A stretch of DNA of 64,000 nucleotides from Typha latifolia. Its lineage: Eukaryota > Streptophyta > Magnoliopsida > Poales > Typhaceae. Under the pieces are notes generated by a model, which did not search any database, was not told where the DNA came from, and saw only the letters and a list, made by a program, of their open reading frames with translations. Below, in pieces: positions 37,990-49,900 of this stretch (its first letter is position 1; each line of letters starts with the position of its first letter). The DNA lies in NCBI GenBank assembly GCA_019914945.1, contig CM034106.1, forward strand, positions 8,866,001 through 8,930,000. The letters are read 5' to 3'. The position numbers and the translations under genes are program-made.

Positions 37990-38487
37990 ATGGATCCGGC
38001 ACCGGCCGCCGGCCTCGTCGCCGGTTCCCACCAGCGCAACGAGCTGCATGTCATGCATGGCCATGAAGAGGTCTGCCTTCCTTCATACTCTCTCAATAAT
38101 TTCTTTCCTTATTTTTTTCTTCTCTTAATAGATGAATGCGTAATTATGTTTGTTCTCTTTTCACGTCCATGGCATGCAGCCTAAGGAGACAAACCGAAAC
38201 TCGAACGTAAAGATCTGTCGCGTTTGCGGCGACGAGATCGGCGCCAAGGGCGACGGCGAGCTCTTCGTCGCGTGCCACGAGTGCGGCTTCCCGGTTTGCC
38301 GGCCGTGCTATGAGTATGAACGGAGTGATGGCAGCCAGAGCTGTCCTCAGTGCAACACTCGCTACAAGCGTCACAAAGGTACTAAACCATTTCCAATATC
38401 CCTCTTAATTTGATGTATATTTAAACCATTCTAATTATCATTGCCTATATTTTTTTCTGACTTATTTGAAATCGACATCAAATTGTC

Positions 38488-38550
<63 letters not shown>

Positions 38551-41500
38551 ATTCAGGATGCCCAAGAGTTGAAGGAGATGAAGATGAGGGGGCTGAAATG
38601 GACGACTTTGAGGATGAGTTCCAAATTAAGAGCCCACGAAAAATTCACAGCCATCATCGCTTCGATCTTAATTCCGTAAGTTCCAATTAAGAAAAGTAAA
38701 TGATCCAATTAGTTATTCTCGTCAAATTGAAGGGCTAAGGATTCATCAAACCATGTTCTTTTTCTCGCAGGAAAATGGAGAGCAAGTGGTGCAACAGAGG
38801 AGACACAATGGGTCTGCATTGTCCTCCTTTGCTGGCAGTGGTTAGTAGAAATCTCTTAGATAAAAAAAATAAAGAACCTAAAATAATGGTTCCTCTTTTA
38901 AATCTTAAAAAAACTTATTCAAAAGTATTCAAATCATTCTGTATATATAGTTTCATTAATTAATCTATAAGGTGTGAATAATAATAAAAAATACAGTATA
39001 GAGTATTATTTTAATAAATAATTTGGGCATCGCAGTTGCCGGAAAGGATCTTGAAGCAGAGAGGGAGATGGAAGGTGGCATGGAATGGAAGGACAGGATA
39101 GAGAAATGGAAGACGAGGCAAGAGAAGAAAGGAATGGTCAACAGAGATGATGGAGAAAATGATGAAGAGAATAATGACGAAGATTACATGCTGTAAGATT
39201 TGCAGCTTCCTTTTTCTTTTTCTTTTATATATAGATTTATTAGTTTCACAATTTAAATGATATTTTTAATTAATATATTAGCTCGTATATTCTTTCTACA
39301 ATATGCACCTTTCTGGGAGGGGGGCTAAAAATATAATTTCTCCTAAATTTGAAAAAGATATACAAAAATTAACCTTTATTCGCGCCGTTCGATGTCGCGT
39401 TGCAGAATGGCGGAGGCCCGGCAGCCTCTGTGGCGGAAGGTGCCGATCTCGTCGAGCAAGATCAACCCCTACCGGATCGTGATCGTCCTCCGCCTCTTGA
39501 TCCTCATCTTCTTCTTCCGGTTCCGGTTGACGACCCCGGCGAACGACGCCTACGCCCTCTGGCTCATCTCCGTCATCTGCGAGATCTGGTTCGCCCTCTC
39601 CTGGATCCTCGACCAGTTCCCCAAGTGGTTCCCCATCAACCGCCAGACCTACCTCGACCGCCTGGCCCTCCGCTTCGACCGCGACGGCGAGCCCTCCCGC
39701 CTCCTCCCCGTCGACTTCTTCGTCAGCTCCGTCGACCCCCTCAAGGAGCCGCCCATCATCACCGCCAACACCGTCCTCTCCATCCTCTCCGTCGACTACC
39801 CCATCGACAAGGTCAGCTGCTACGTCTCCGACGACGGCGCATCCATGCTGCTCTTCGACACCCTGTCGGAGACCGCCGAGTTCGCCAGGAGGTGGGTGCC
39901 GTTCTGCAAGAAGTATAACGTTGAGCCGAGAGCGCCGGAGTTCTACTTCTCCCAGAAGATCGACTACTTGAAGGATAAGGTGCAGCCCACCTTTGTCAAG
40001 GAAAGGAGGGCCATGAAGGTATATTTACACCCACAGTTTGAAAGATAAATACTCGTTCGTATTCTTAATTAATAGGGCGTAAATTATAAAAAATTTCTCC
40101 TCATCGTCTAATGGTGCAGAGAGAGTACGAGGAGTTTAAGGTGAGAATTAATGCTCTGGTAGCAAAAGCACAGAAGAAGCCAGAGGAAGGTTGGGTGATG
40201 CAGGACGGCACGCCTTGGCCCGGGAACAACACAAGGGACCATCCTGGAATGATACAGGTTAATTAATTTAATTATCTACTATTAATGACAATCTATAACA
40301 TAATTAATTGAACTATATAATCATTATAAATTTTTGTTCAGGTGTACCTCGGGAGCCAAGGCGCCCTAGATGTAGAAGGCAACGAGCTGCCTCGTCTCGT
40401 GTACGTCTCGCGTGAGAAGCGCCCGGGCTATCAGCACCACAAGAAAGCAGGAGCCATGAATGCATTGGTGGGCTACTAATTGTAATTAGCATGAGAGATT
40501 TTGTATCACGTTACTAGTTAGTAGTAATTGACGTGATGTTAATTTGATGTGAAAATTTCATAGGTTCGGGTATCAGCTGTGCTCACGAATGCACCGTTCT
40601 TGTTGAACTTGGACTGCGACCACTACGTCAACAATAGCAAGGCCGTAAGAGAAGCCATGTGCTTCCTAATGGACCCTCAGCTGGGGAAGAAGCTCTGCTA
40701 CGTCCAGTTCCCTCAGAGATTTGATGGCATCGATCGCCATGATAGATATGCTAATCGCAACGTAGTCTTCTTCGATGTAAGTAGTTGGATATCTACGTTA
40801 AGTATTCTGTTAAACTTATCGATTACTCTCAAAGATTAAACTGAAATGCGTTTCAAATACATATAGATCAACATGAGAGGACTCGACGGCATCCAGGGGC
40901 CGGTGTACGTCGGCACCGGGTGCGTGTTCAACCGGCAGGCGTTGTACGGCTACGACCCCCCGAAGAGCGAGAAGCGGCCGAAGATGACGTGCGACTGCTG
41001 GCCGTCCTGGTGCTGCTGCTCCGGCCGGTCGCGCAAGGCCGGGGCGAAGAAAGGTGGGGGACTAGGGCTGCTGGGGTTCAGGAAGGGGAAGAAGAAGGGG
41101 GAGGGGGCGATGGGGGTGAGCAAGAAGGGGTACAGGAAGCGAGGGTTCGAGCTGGAGGAGATCGAGGAGGGGCTGGAGGGGTACGAGGAGCTGGAGAAGT
41201 CGTCGCTGATGTCGCAGAAGAGCTTCGAGAAGCGGTTCGGGCAGTCGCCGGTGTTCATCGCGTCGACGCTCGTGGAGGACGGCGGCGGGCTGCCGCAGGG
41301 GACCAACACGGCGGCGCTCGTCAAGGAGGCGATACATGTCATAAGCTGCGGGTACGAGGAGAAGACTGAGTGGGGGAAAGAGGTACTAATATAGACAGAC
41401 CTCTATAGACTCCAAAAAAAAAAATATATATATATATATATCTAAAATAAAATCGAAATTGCACCAGCCGGGAATCGAACCCGGGTCTGTACCGTGGCAG

Positions 41501-42682
41501 GGTACTATTCTACCACTAGACCACTGGTGCTTGTTATGAAATAATTAATTGTGACATCTTTGGCAGATCGGATGGATCTATGGATCAGTGACAGAGGACA
41601 TTCTCACGGGCTTCAAGATGCACTGCAGAGGCTGGAAATCCGTGTACTGCGTGCCTGAGAGACCTGCCTTCAAAGGGTCGGCTCCGATCAATCTGTCGGA
41701 CAGGTTACACCAAGTGCTCCGGTGGGCGTTGGGCTCCGTCGAGATCTTCCTCAGCCGGCACTGCCCTCTCTGGTACGGCTACGGGGGGAACTTGAAGTGG
41801 CTCGAGAGGCTCGCGTACACCAACACCATCGTCTACCCCTTCACCTCTATCCCTCTTCTCGCCTACTGCACCATCCCCGCCGTCTGCCTCCTCACCGGAA
41901 AGTTCATCATCCCAACTGTGAGTAGCTTATCATCTTTCCTTTCATGTTTTAGGCCCTATATTATGTGCTTATTTCAGTATAGCGATCACCTTTTTCACTT
42001 TTTTTTTAATTTTTAAAATCCATTGATAAGTATAGGGAGTTAATCATAATACTGATAAACGTTGGGGTGTCGAATGAAAAACTTTTCGTTGTCAAAACAG
42101 CTGAACAACTTTGCCAGCATCTGGTTCATCGCCCTCTTCCTCTCCATCATCGCCACCGGCATCCTGGAGCTCCGGTGGAGCGGCGTGAGCATCCAGGACT
42201 GGTGGCGCAACGAGCAGTTCTGGGTCATCGGCGGCGTCTCCGCCCACCTCTTCGCCGTCTTCCAGGGCCTCCTCAAGGTCTTGGCCGGCGTCGACACCAA
42301 CTTCACCGTCACGTCCAAAGCAGCAGAGGACTCCGAGTTCGGCGACCTCTACCTCTTCAAATGGACGACCCTGCTCATCCCCCCGACCACCCTCATCATC
42401 CTCAACATGGTCGGCGTCGTCGCGGGCGTCTCGGACGCCATCAACAACGGCTACGGCTCGTGGGGCCCGCTCTTCGGGAAGCTCTTCTTCGCCTTCTGGG
42501 TCATCGTTCACTTGTACCCGTTCCTCAAGGGGTTGATGGGGAGGCAGAATAGGACTCCTACCATTGTGATCTTATGGTCGATTCTGCTTGCTTCCATCTT
42601 CTCCTTGGTTTGGGTCAGGATTGACCCCTTCTTGCCAAAGCAACATGGACCCATCCTCAAGCCTTGTGGAGTTGAATGCTAG
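37990..42682 (+). CDS. Cellulose synthase catalytic subunit, secondary-wall class (CESA4/IRX5; grass CESA7 class)
   Basis: Exons are 37990-38070, 38180-38378, 38557-38675, 38771-38840, 39036-39192, 39406-40018, 40120-40257, 40342-40467, 40564-40776, 40867-41382, 41567-41917 and 42101-42682, giving 1054 residues in phase throughout. It makes beta-1,4-glucan from UDP-glucose in plasma-membrane rosettes. The N-terminal RING-type zinc finger starts at C40/C43. Catalytic motifs are DD (351-352), DCD (518-520), TED (753-755) and QVLRW (793-797). Hydrophobic helices lie near 231-248, 257-275 and in the C-terminal third. The variable region between DCD and TED has a CWPSWCCC cluster. The acidic [20 protein letters not shown] segment and the CGVEC end place it with rice CESA7 and Arabidopsis CESA4. 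Intron 10 contains an antisense tRNA gene. Exons 6, 10, 11 and 12 are very GC-rich. Confidence 0.97.
38491..38551. repeat. Compound (TC)n(TA)n microsatellite at CESA intron 2 acceptor
   Basis: About 19 TC units run into about 11 TA units and end five bases before the AG of the intron 2 acceptor. The repeat therefore forms the polypyrimidine tract of that intron. Confidence 0.95.
41460..41530 (-). tRNA. tRNA-Gly (anticodon GCC)
   Basis: The minus strand reads a complete 71-base tRNA. The 5' half begins GCACCAGTGGTCTAGTGG (A box TGGTCTAGTGG). The anticodon arm is CCCTGCCACGG with anticodon GCC. The B box is GGTTCGATTCC. The 3' acceptor strand GGTGC pairs with the 5' end and the discriminator is A. 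All four stems close. T-runs downstream on the same strand (41415-41455) can end Pol III transcription. It lies inside the 184-bp intron 10 of the CESA gene, on the opposite strand. Confidence 0.97.
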
Positions 42683-43509
42683 GGATGAAACTTTCTACTC
42701 AATTTTCCTTCTTTCTTCTTCTTCTTCTTCTTCTTCTTTTGATCACTTCATTTAATTGGCATGTGTAATTGATGATCATTATGTGGTGAAAGAGTTTGCT
42801 GGACCTCTTATATAATTTTTGAATTCAAAGGAGTGAAATTAATCACCGCAACTTTCTTTGAAAAATGAGGGCTTATTAATGTATCTTGGGTTTATTTATA
42901 TTATAAACTGAGTTTTGAATGAATTTATTTGAATTATAGATAATTATTTGGGTAATAAATGAGTTGTTTAGGTCATGAGTAGGTTACGAGAACATTAAAT
43001 ATAACTCAACATCATTATACTAAATCCGAACTCATTTAATCGTGTCAAACTACTCTGTGGATAAAAAAGTACAACCCTTTAAACACGCTCGCATATAGAT
43101 AAAAATGTAGCCTTTGTGTGCCAATATGGTGCGCTTTGATCCATGTATGCATGCTAATTTGATTATAAAGTGAAATTATCTTTCAAATCACGTACTACTC
43201 AATCAAAATCTCAGTTTTTCTTTCATTGGTATACTATAATAGGATCAAAATCAAAACTTTTACAAGGATACTTTACAGAGAGAAGAAATGAAGAGAGGGG
43301 ACGACATAGTACAAACTAGAGGGATAAAGTAAATCCCTAGATTTCTATCGATGTGACAGTAGAATCCAAAGTCCAGACGTCATAATTGCTGATCTGTAGA
43401 AAATTCTTGGATTTCTTTCCTTCCATCAACACTTCAACTTTACTGGGTGTGAATTTGATTCCTCTCAGTTGAAGAAAGAGAGATATATATAGATTTAGAA
43501 GACCATAAG

Positions 43510-43540
<31 letters not shown>

Positions 43541-44399
43541 TGGCCACAAGTGTCTTATAAGAATCGAATAAAAAGATGTGCCACCTTGAAAAATTGGGAA
43601 CAAATCCAATATCCTTAAACAGTCATATTATAAATCTTACCCTCCTCGAATAGTTAGGTTTAAATTTATTTTAGGCACTATAATTTTATTTATATTATTT
43701 TACCTTCTTATGATTATATTTAAATTAAAATTATTATTCCTTACATCATATTTGGTCAAACCAGATATTGAATTTGAAAAATTTTATTCAAAATAATTGT
43801 ATAAGATTTGATAAGTTTTTCAACTCATCTACAATAATATTAATAAGATTTCAGATAATAAAATATAACAAATATATTAAATTAATATATATTTTTATCA
43901 TATCTTAATTTGTTATTTAAAAATTTAATTAGTATTATTTTAGATGCATTTAAAAATTTATCTAATTTTTAACGATTTTGTCTTTAATTATTATTTTAAA
44001 ATTTAACTTTTAGTTTAGTTAAATATAATAAAAAAATAATAGTTGTAGCTTGAATATAACTCACTATAACGAGGTAAAGTGCCACAAATAAAATGATAAA
44101 AATTTAGACTGTTGTACAACAGTAAGAGGCAAAATAGAATTTCCACGTATATTTATAAATTGAAATTATCCAACACCAACCAGACAACACATCCAATGAT
44201 TCAGAAGATTAGTGTACCTTGCATTCGCACCACTATCTCAAATTTCTCAACGTCAGATCCAAGAACCGAATCATAACCACATGGAAAACATTTGGTTTCT
44301 ATCCCTTTCCTTTCACCGACTCTGTCCACTTCCTGGCTCTCTTCATAAGCTCTAAGCAACAAAACTGAACCAGTTCAATTCATTTCCAGTCGATCATTA
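42683..44399. other. Intergenic: CESA 3' flank and promoter of LRR gene
   Basis: A CTT-repeat tract (about 42711-42739) lies in the presumed CESA 3' untranslated region. A (AT)n run is at 43508-43533. The rest is AT-rich with no gene. The 150 bases before the LRR gene start are less AT-rich and are probably its leader. Confidence 0.5.
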
Positions 44400-46556
44400 A
44401 TGGAATCCACAAGAATCCAACAACGTTTCCTCACCCTTCTCTTCCTCACCTTCTCCATCTTTTCCCTCAAATCCAACGCCAAACCTGAACCCAATGCCAC
44501 AACTGAAGCAGAGGCACTTGTCAAGTGGAGATCTAGCTTGTATGAGACTAATAATTCTAGTCTTAGCTCATGGTCTCTCACCAATTCTAGCACCCCATGC
44601 AAATGGTTTGGAGTCCATTGTGACTCTGTTGGAAGAGTTGTCCAACTTTGGTTACCAAATGCCAATTTGAGTGGCACATTGCATGAGCTAGACTTCTCTT
44701 GTTTGTCCAGCCTTGCCCAGCTCAATCTCTCTGGTAACAACCTTTATGGATCTATTCCTGCAAACATTTGTGCTATGTCCAAGCTCACCTCATTAGACCT
44801 TAGCAACAACAGCTTCAACCAGTCCATTAATAGTCCATTAGTCATGCTCAGATGCACAAATCTTATATACCTTGATCTCTCCAGTAACACATTCACCGGC
44901 CCGATACCGGAATCTTTATCGACAAATTTACCAAACCTTAATTACCTCAATCTTTCCTTCAATAGCTTTGAAGGAGAAATACCTCCCTCCTTCTCAAACC
45001 TACTGAAACTTTGCGACCTTCGCCTACGGGCTAACAGGCTCACCGGAGGGATACCGCGGTCTTTAGCTAGCCTAACAAAGATGCAGGAGTTTGATGTCTC
45101 GAGTAATTCACTCTCCGGCGAGCTGTCGCCGGATTTTTTCGCCAATTGGACCGAGCTCATTGCGTTTCGAGTGCAGAATAATTCCTTCACCGGAAAGATT
45201 CCCCCCGAGATCGGTTTGGCGACGAAGCTACAAGTGGTCCACCTCTCCGATAACCAGTTCTCGGGTCCGGTACCGCCAGAGATCGGCAGATTGTCAGATT
45301 TGTATGGTTTGGATATGTCACAGAACTCACTCACAGGAGTCATTCCACCAACACTAAGCAATCTTGAGCAGCTAAAATTCATGTTCCTCTTCGGCAACAA
45401 ACTATCAGGTTCTATACCACCAACTCTATGCAAATTTAGGAGATTGACATATCTAAGCCTCTCGAGGAACTGCTTATCTGGAGAGATCCCAAAATGTTGG
45501 TGGAATTTGACAGGCACAAAGTACATGAGTCTGATGCATAACAATTTATCTGGGTCTATCCCTGACCAGATCTTCTCAGAGCTTTCCCTCCAATCCCTTC
45601 ACTTGAACAGTAACTCCTTCACTGGAGAATTCCCTCCTGCTCTCAAGCACTGCAAGGATTTAGTGACTTTAGACCTGGGAGAGAATATATTCTATGGCCA
45701 GATACCCTCTTGGATTGGAGAAAGCTTTCCGTCATTGAAAGTCCTCAGGCTAACATCCAACACGTTTCATGGTAGTATTCCAACCGAGGTATCTCTCCTC
45801 TCTTCACTTAGACTCTTGGATCTTTCACTCAATAATCTCTCAGGGAGTATCCCTCCTACTCTTGGCAATCTCGCCGGCATGACCGGAAAGCGAAGCTCGG
45901 GAGGATGGTTCATCGATCGCAACTTATACGAGTACATAGACAACATCTCATTGGTGTGGAAGGGAAGGGCCTACGCGTTCCAGAGAACACTCTCGTTTCT
46001 AACTGCCATAGTCCTCTCTGGAAACTGTCTGACAGATGAGATACCACGAGAGCTTGCAAATCTTTCTGGGCTAGTGCAGCTGGACTTGTCGAGGAACAGG
46101 CTAAGTGGAAGAATCCCAGATGAGATCGGTAAGCTGCAGATGTTAGAATCTCTTGATCTGTCCATGAACCAACTGTCGGGCGCAATCCCGCCGGCGATTT
46201 CTTCGCTGACCTTCTTGGATTTCTTGAACGTATCGTACAACAAGTTGTCAGGGAGAGTGCCATGGGGGTTTCAGCTACAAACACTCACAGACCCATCAAT
46301 TTATAAAGGCAATGCAGGGCTCTGTGGACCTCCATTTCTTACACCTTGTTTAGATCACGGTGCATCTGTTTCTCGTCATGATCACGGAGATGAAAGGAAT
46401 GAGGGAGCTGATGATGATAACAACTGGTTAGTCTTCAGCATTGAACTAGGATTTGCCTTGGGGTTTGGGGGTATTTTTAGTCCTCTGTTCTTTAGCAGCT
46501 CATGGAGGTCTTCCTACTTTGCTTTTATTGATTGTATACTGGATGGATTCAAATAA
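44400..46556 (+). CDS. Leucine-rich-repeat receptor-like protein (no kinase)
   Basis: Intronless frame of 718 residues. A signal peptide (about 1-27, hydrophobic LTLLFLTFSIFSL core) is followed by an LRRNT region with ALVKWRSSL and TPCKWFGVHC. About 20 plant-type LRRs of LxxLxLSxNxLSGxIPxx form follow. An island-like break lies at about 496-535 (YEYIDNISLVWKGRAY), with further LRRs, a Cys-capped LCGPPFLTPC, an acidic DERNEGADDDNNW stretch and one transmembrane helix near 678-700. The cytoplasmic tail is short. This is the RLP architecture; such proteins detect ligands at the cell surface and signal through SOBIR1-type kinases. The N-terminal cap resembles that of MIK-type receptor kinases while the C-terminal half resembles EIX-type RLPs. 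The ligand is unknown. Confidence 0.9.
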   Translation: MESTRIQQRFLTLLFLTFSIFSLKSNAKPEPNATTEAEALVKWRSSLYETNNSSLSSWSLTNSSTPCKWFGVHCDSVGRVVQLWLPNANLSGTLHELDFSCLSSLAQLNLSGNNLYGSIPANICAMSKLTSLDLSNNSFNQSINSPLVMLRCTNLIYLDLSSNTFTGPIPESLSTNLPNLNYLNLSFNSFEGEIPPSFSNLLKLCDLRLRANRLTGGIPRSLASLTKMQEFDVSSNSLSGELSPDFFANWTELIAFRVQNNSFTGKIPPEIGLATKLQVVHLSDNQFSGPVPPEIGRLSDLYGLDMSQNSLTGVIPPTLSNLEQLKFMFLFGNKLSGSIPPTLCKFRRLTYLSLSRNCLSGEIPKCWWNLTGTKYMSLMHNNLSGSIPDQIFSELSLQSLHLNSNSFTGEFPPALKHCKDLVTLDLGENIFYGQIPSWIGESFPSLKVLRLTSNTFHGSIPTEVSLLSSLRLLDLSLNNLSGSIPPTLGNLAGMTGKRSSGGWFIDRNLYEYIDNISLVWKGRAYAFQRTLSFLTAIVLSGNCLTDEIPRELANLSGLVQLDLSRNRLSGRIPDEIGKLQMLESLDLSMNQLSGAIPPAISSLTFLDFLNVSYNKLSGRVPWGFQLQTLTDPSIYKGNAGLCGPPFLTPCLDHGASVSRHDHGDERNEGADDDNNWLVFSIELGFALGFGGIFSPLFFSSSWRSSYFAFIDCILDGFK

Positions 46557-46997
46557 AGAAGCAAATGTTCCAAAAATTGGAACTTTATAATTTTTTTGAG
46601 GCTTAATTAATCAACTTTCACGGAGATCTCATGATTTTTTTGTTGTTGTTATAATGCAACCCTCTAAACAAGAATAAAATAAAAAAGTGAAATTGCATAG
46701 TTAGGTAGCATGACAATGTTTAAAAGGATACCTATACAAAAGAATGTACATAGAATTAAAGAAATTTTAGAAGGATATACATACCAAATAAAAAATAACA
46801 CACACACACACACACAAATTTATAGTCACTTGGGGACTGTATAAATCTTTATACCAGAAGCAAACTTGCACATTCTTTTCTTTTTCTTTTCTTCTGCTGC
46901 TGCTTCTAACTTTGAGCAAGAAACTTGTAGAGATATCGATAAACAATCCAGAGTACAACACCACCACTTTCCATAGCAAACCAAAAGCAGACTCTCC
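46557..46997. other. Convergent 3' spacer with (CA)n run
   Basis: This is 441 bp between the stop codons of the RLP gene and the DUF810 gene, probably the two 3' untranslated regions. A (CA)n microsatellite lies at 46798-46816. No gene is seen. Confidence 0.6.
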
Positions 46998-49900
46998 TCA
47001 TCGCCTCTTTGCCAACTGAAACGTTCTCTTCAAGAACTGGTTCGCCACCTCGTCATTCCGGTGGCACAACACCCTCAGAATTGTGTTCGGCTCCGCCCTG
47101 TTCCACCGCCGGGTCGTCGGCGGCATCCGCACCACCTTGGCCTCTCCTCCGCCGCCGATGCCGCTCGCCTCGCATGCCGCGATGCTGAAATCCTCTATCA
47201 GCCTCTCCGTAGCTTGCCCCATCAGCTCCACCACCCCCTCCACCACCTCCGCCTCCCTCTCCACCACCTCCTCCGCCACCAGCCCCTCGCCGCACGTGCA
47301 GAACACGCGCTTCAGGCTCCGGAAGTCCTCCACCACCATCTGGTAGTCGTCGGCAGAGAAAGCCCGGTCGCTCCCGCCGGCGAGCAGCACCATCAGGAAC
47401 GCGTCGAACGACGCCCTCATCACCTCCCGCACCGCGAGCGGCTGCGCGCGGTCGACGAGGATCGAGACGAGGAGAGTCAGGTTCTGCTTTAAGGTTCGCA
47501 GCCCGGGGCGGATGCGGGTGCTCTCGACGTCGCCGCCAAGGTACAGGCTGCCGTAGAAGGAGCGATGGGAGTCGAGGAACACGAGGCGGTAGGCGGCGAC
47601 CTCGGAGACGTACTCGATGGCGGTCTGGGCGGCGGAGCGGGCTAGGTCGAAGTGGTAGGAGGCGGTGAGGCGGCGGTGGGCGGCGGTGGTCGGGGAGGGG
47701 TTGTTGGAGAAGAAGGAGAGGGACTTGTCGAGGGAGTGGAGGTGGACGAGGAGATAGTGGAGTGTGTTGAGTCGGATGTACAGGCGCTGCGTGCCGCGGC
47801 TCGTTGAGGGACGAGGGTGGTGGCCGTCGACTAGCGAGCAGGACAAACCATTGTGGCGGATCCCGGCGAAGTCGACTGCCCCGGTGTGGCACGGCGTGGC
47901 CGCCCTCTTCCATAGCTTGACGATCTTCGAGTCCTGATTGCACCTTGTCAATGGAGGTAGGGTGGGCATGTAGCTTTGCTTAGTCCCTGACAGATGAAAT
48001 TAAGAAGCACAATTCATATAAGAGTATATATAAAATATATAGAATCAATAAACTAGTGTAATTAGTAAGTAATATATAAAAAAAAAGACGAGGGCTTATG
48101 CATAGGCTTCATTCATACCGCAAGATGCAACGAAAGTGGTATACTCTTGGAAGATAGTCCCCATACCATCCGCAAGATCTTGGATCATCTCATCCCTTGC
48201 TCCTATGGGGATCTCATAGAACTCATCCACAGTCACCTTGGCCAGCTTCATTAGATCCACAGCAGACTGCGCATAAGGCTCCGTCTTGGACCTCGGAATC
48301 CAACTCTGTTATGTACACGGCATAAGCTAATTAGCAGCTAAAAGAAATCAGAAAAGTTTGCAGCCAAAATGTTTACCAAGTACCAAGTTAAGCATTCACC
48401 TCTGTATCTTTTGCTCTGTTGACACACTCCTTTCCAATCCTTAGCCTCTCATCTATCCAACTCCTAAGGAGAGTAACCACAATGGAGTCCACTTCGTAAG
48501 GGATCATCTCTTTCACAATACCCTTACCGCCGTCTTCGTACTCCGTCGAGTCGTCGACGACCATCTGAACCAGAGCCTTCTCTAGTTTTCCTGCCGCCTG
48601 GAGGACCCGAACCAGTTCATTAGTTAAGCTGGCGACCTTGGACAAGTACTGCTTAAGGACTGCTCCGAAGCAGCTGTGGAAGGTGGCGATCGCGGCGGCT
48701 GTCGGAACGGAGTGCCATCTCTTTAGAACAGGGGAGAAGGTTTCCTTCTCGAATAGAGCAAGCTGCTCCGTGTCTTTCGCAAGTTGCGTCAGGATTGCGC
48801 TTGGATCTTCGTCGACGACGATGCTCATGCTATCGGCGTGTCCGATTCCATTCTCAAGTATCTAACAACACAAAGAAGAAGATAAAGAATGATAATTAAT
48901 CATAATAACACAGTAGAAGGAGAATGATATATAGTAAGATGAATTGCAACAAGTAGCACCTTGGTGAAGGCACTCTTCATCGAAGACCTTATGTAATGAT
49001 CCACCCTGCTGTTGGTTGACGAGATGATCATCCCGTCGCTGTCGCGCTCGATCAACGCCACGCCGCTCGTCAAGCTCGTGACGTCTTCGGCGATGATCTT
49101 GCTCGTGGTGAGCGCCAAGGCGAGCACATTCTCCATGTTGGCCAGCGATCTCCTACCGAAGCTCTCATGGTAGTCTAGCAATCTCTTCTCCGCCCATCCC
49201 TGCATCGCAATCAGAGCACTAGACAACACCTTCACGTAGCAGCTCTCGCGGTCGGCCCTCTTGGCGTCGTTGGCCATCTCGACCAGCATGGCTAGCGTCG
49301 CGCCGATCAGGTCGGGCTCGACTTGCCCGGTGACGACGTACTGGTGGAAGAGCACCCAACCGAAGCAAATGTTGTGGATCATCCTATTGATGGCCAAAGT
49401 AGACCATGCCTTCTTCATTAGCTCCACTAGCTCATCCACCTCGTCTAATACGATCGTTTCCTCCTTGTGGTCGAAGATGGCTTGGAGGAGTGCCAAGTAG
49501 AGGTGGATGTTTACCGGGTAGCCGTCGGCCCAATGGCATACCTCGGGCTGGGTGCCATTGGAGCTTCGCCATGCCAGGGAGACCACCGAGTTGCATAGAT
49601 TGCGCATGGCATCGGAGCACTTGCCGGTGTCGATCGGCCGGGCATCGCTCGATCGGATGACCTCCCGAAAACGGACTGCGGCGGAATCCAGGCGATCTAG
49701 GGGAACCGAGGGGTGCAAGATGAGCCCTGATTCTAGGATCTTTAATTGGCGTTTCTGCCATTGGTGGTACTCTTGGATGTCATTGAATTCTGATGGCTTT
49801 AGCTGGCGAAGGAGCTCGAGAGGAAGAATAATTGTCTCTGCTCTTCTGCACATCTGTGAACAAATCCAGAGCTAATCTAAATCAAATATGCATGCTGAGA

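Noticed and set aside
39400..39918. Pro/Arg-rich frame inside CESA exon 6, and similar frames in exons 10 and 12 on both strands
   Set aside because: These are shadow frames caused by high third-position GC in real CESA exons.
47053..47943. 296-residue Arg/Pro-rich minus-strand frame and the opposite 47061-47492 frame
   Set aside because: Both overlap the GC-rich last exon of the DUF810 gene in other registers. The DUF810 frame joins in phase to four upstream exons.
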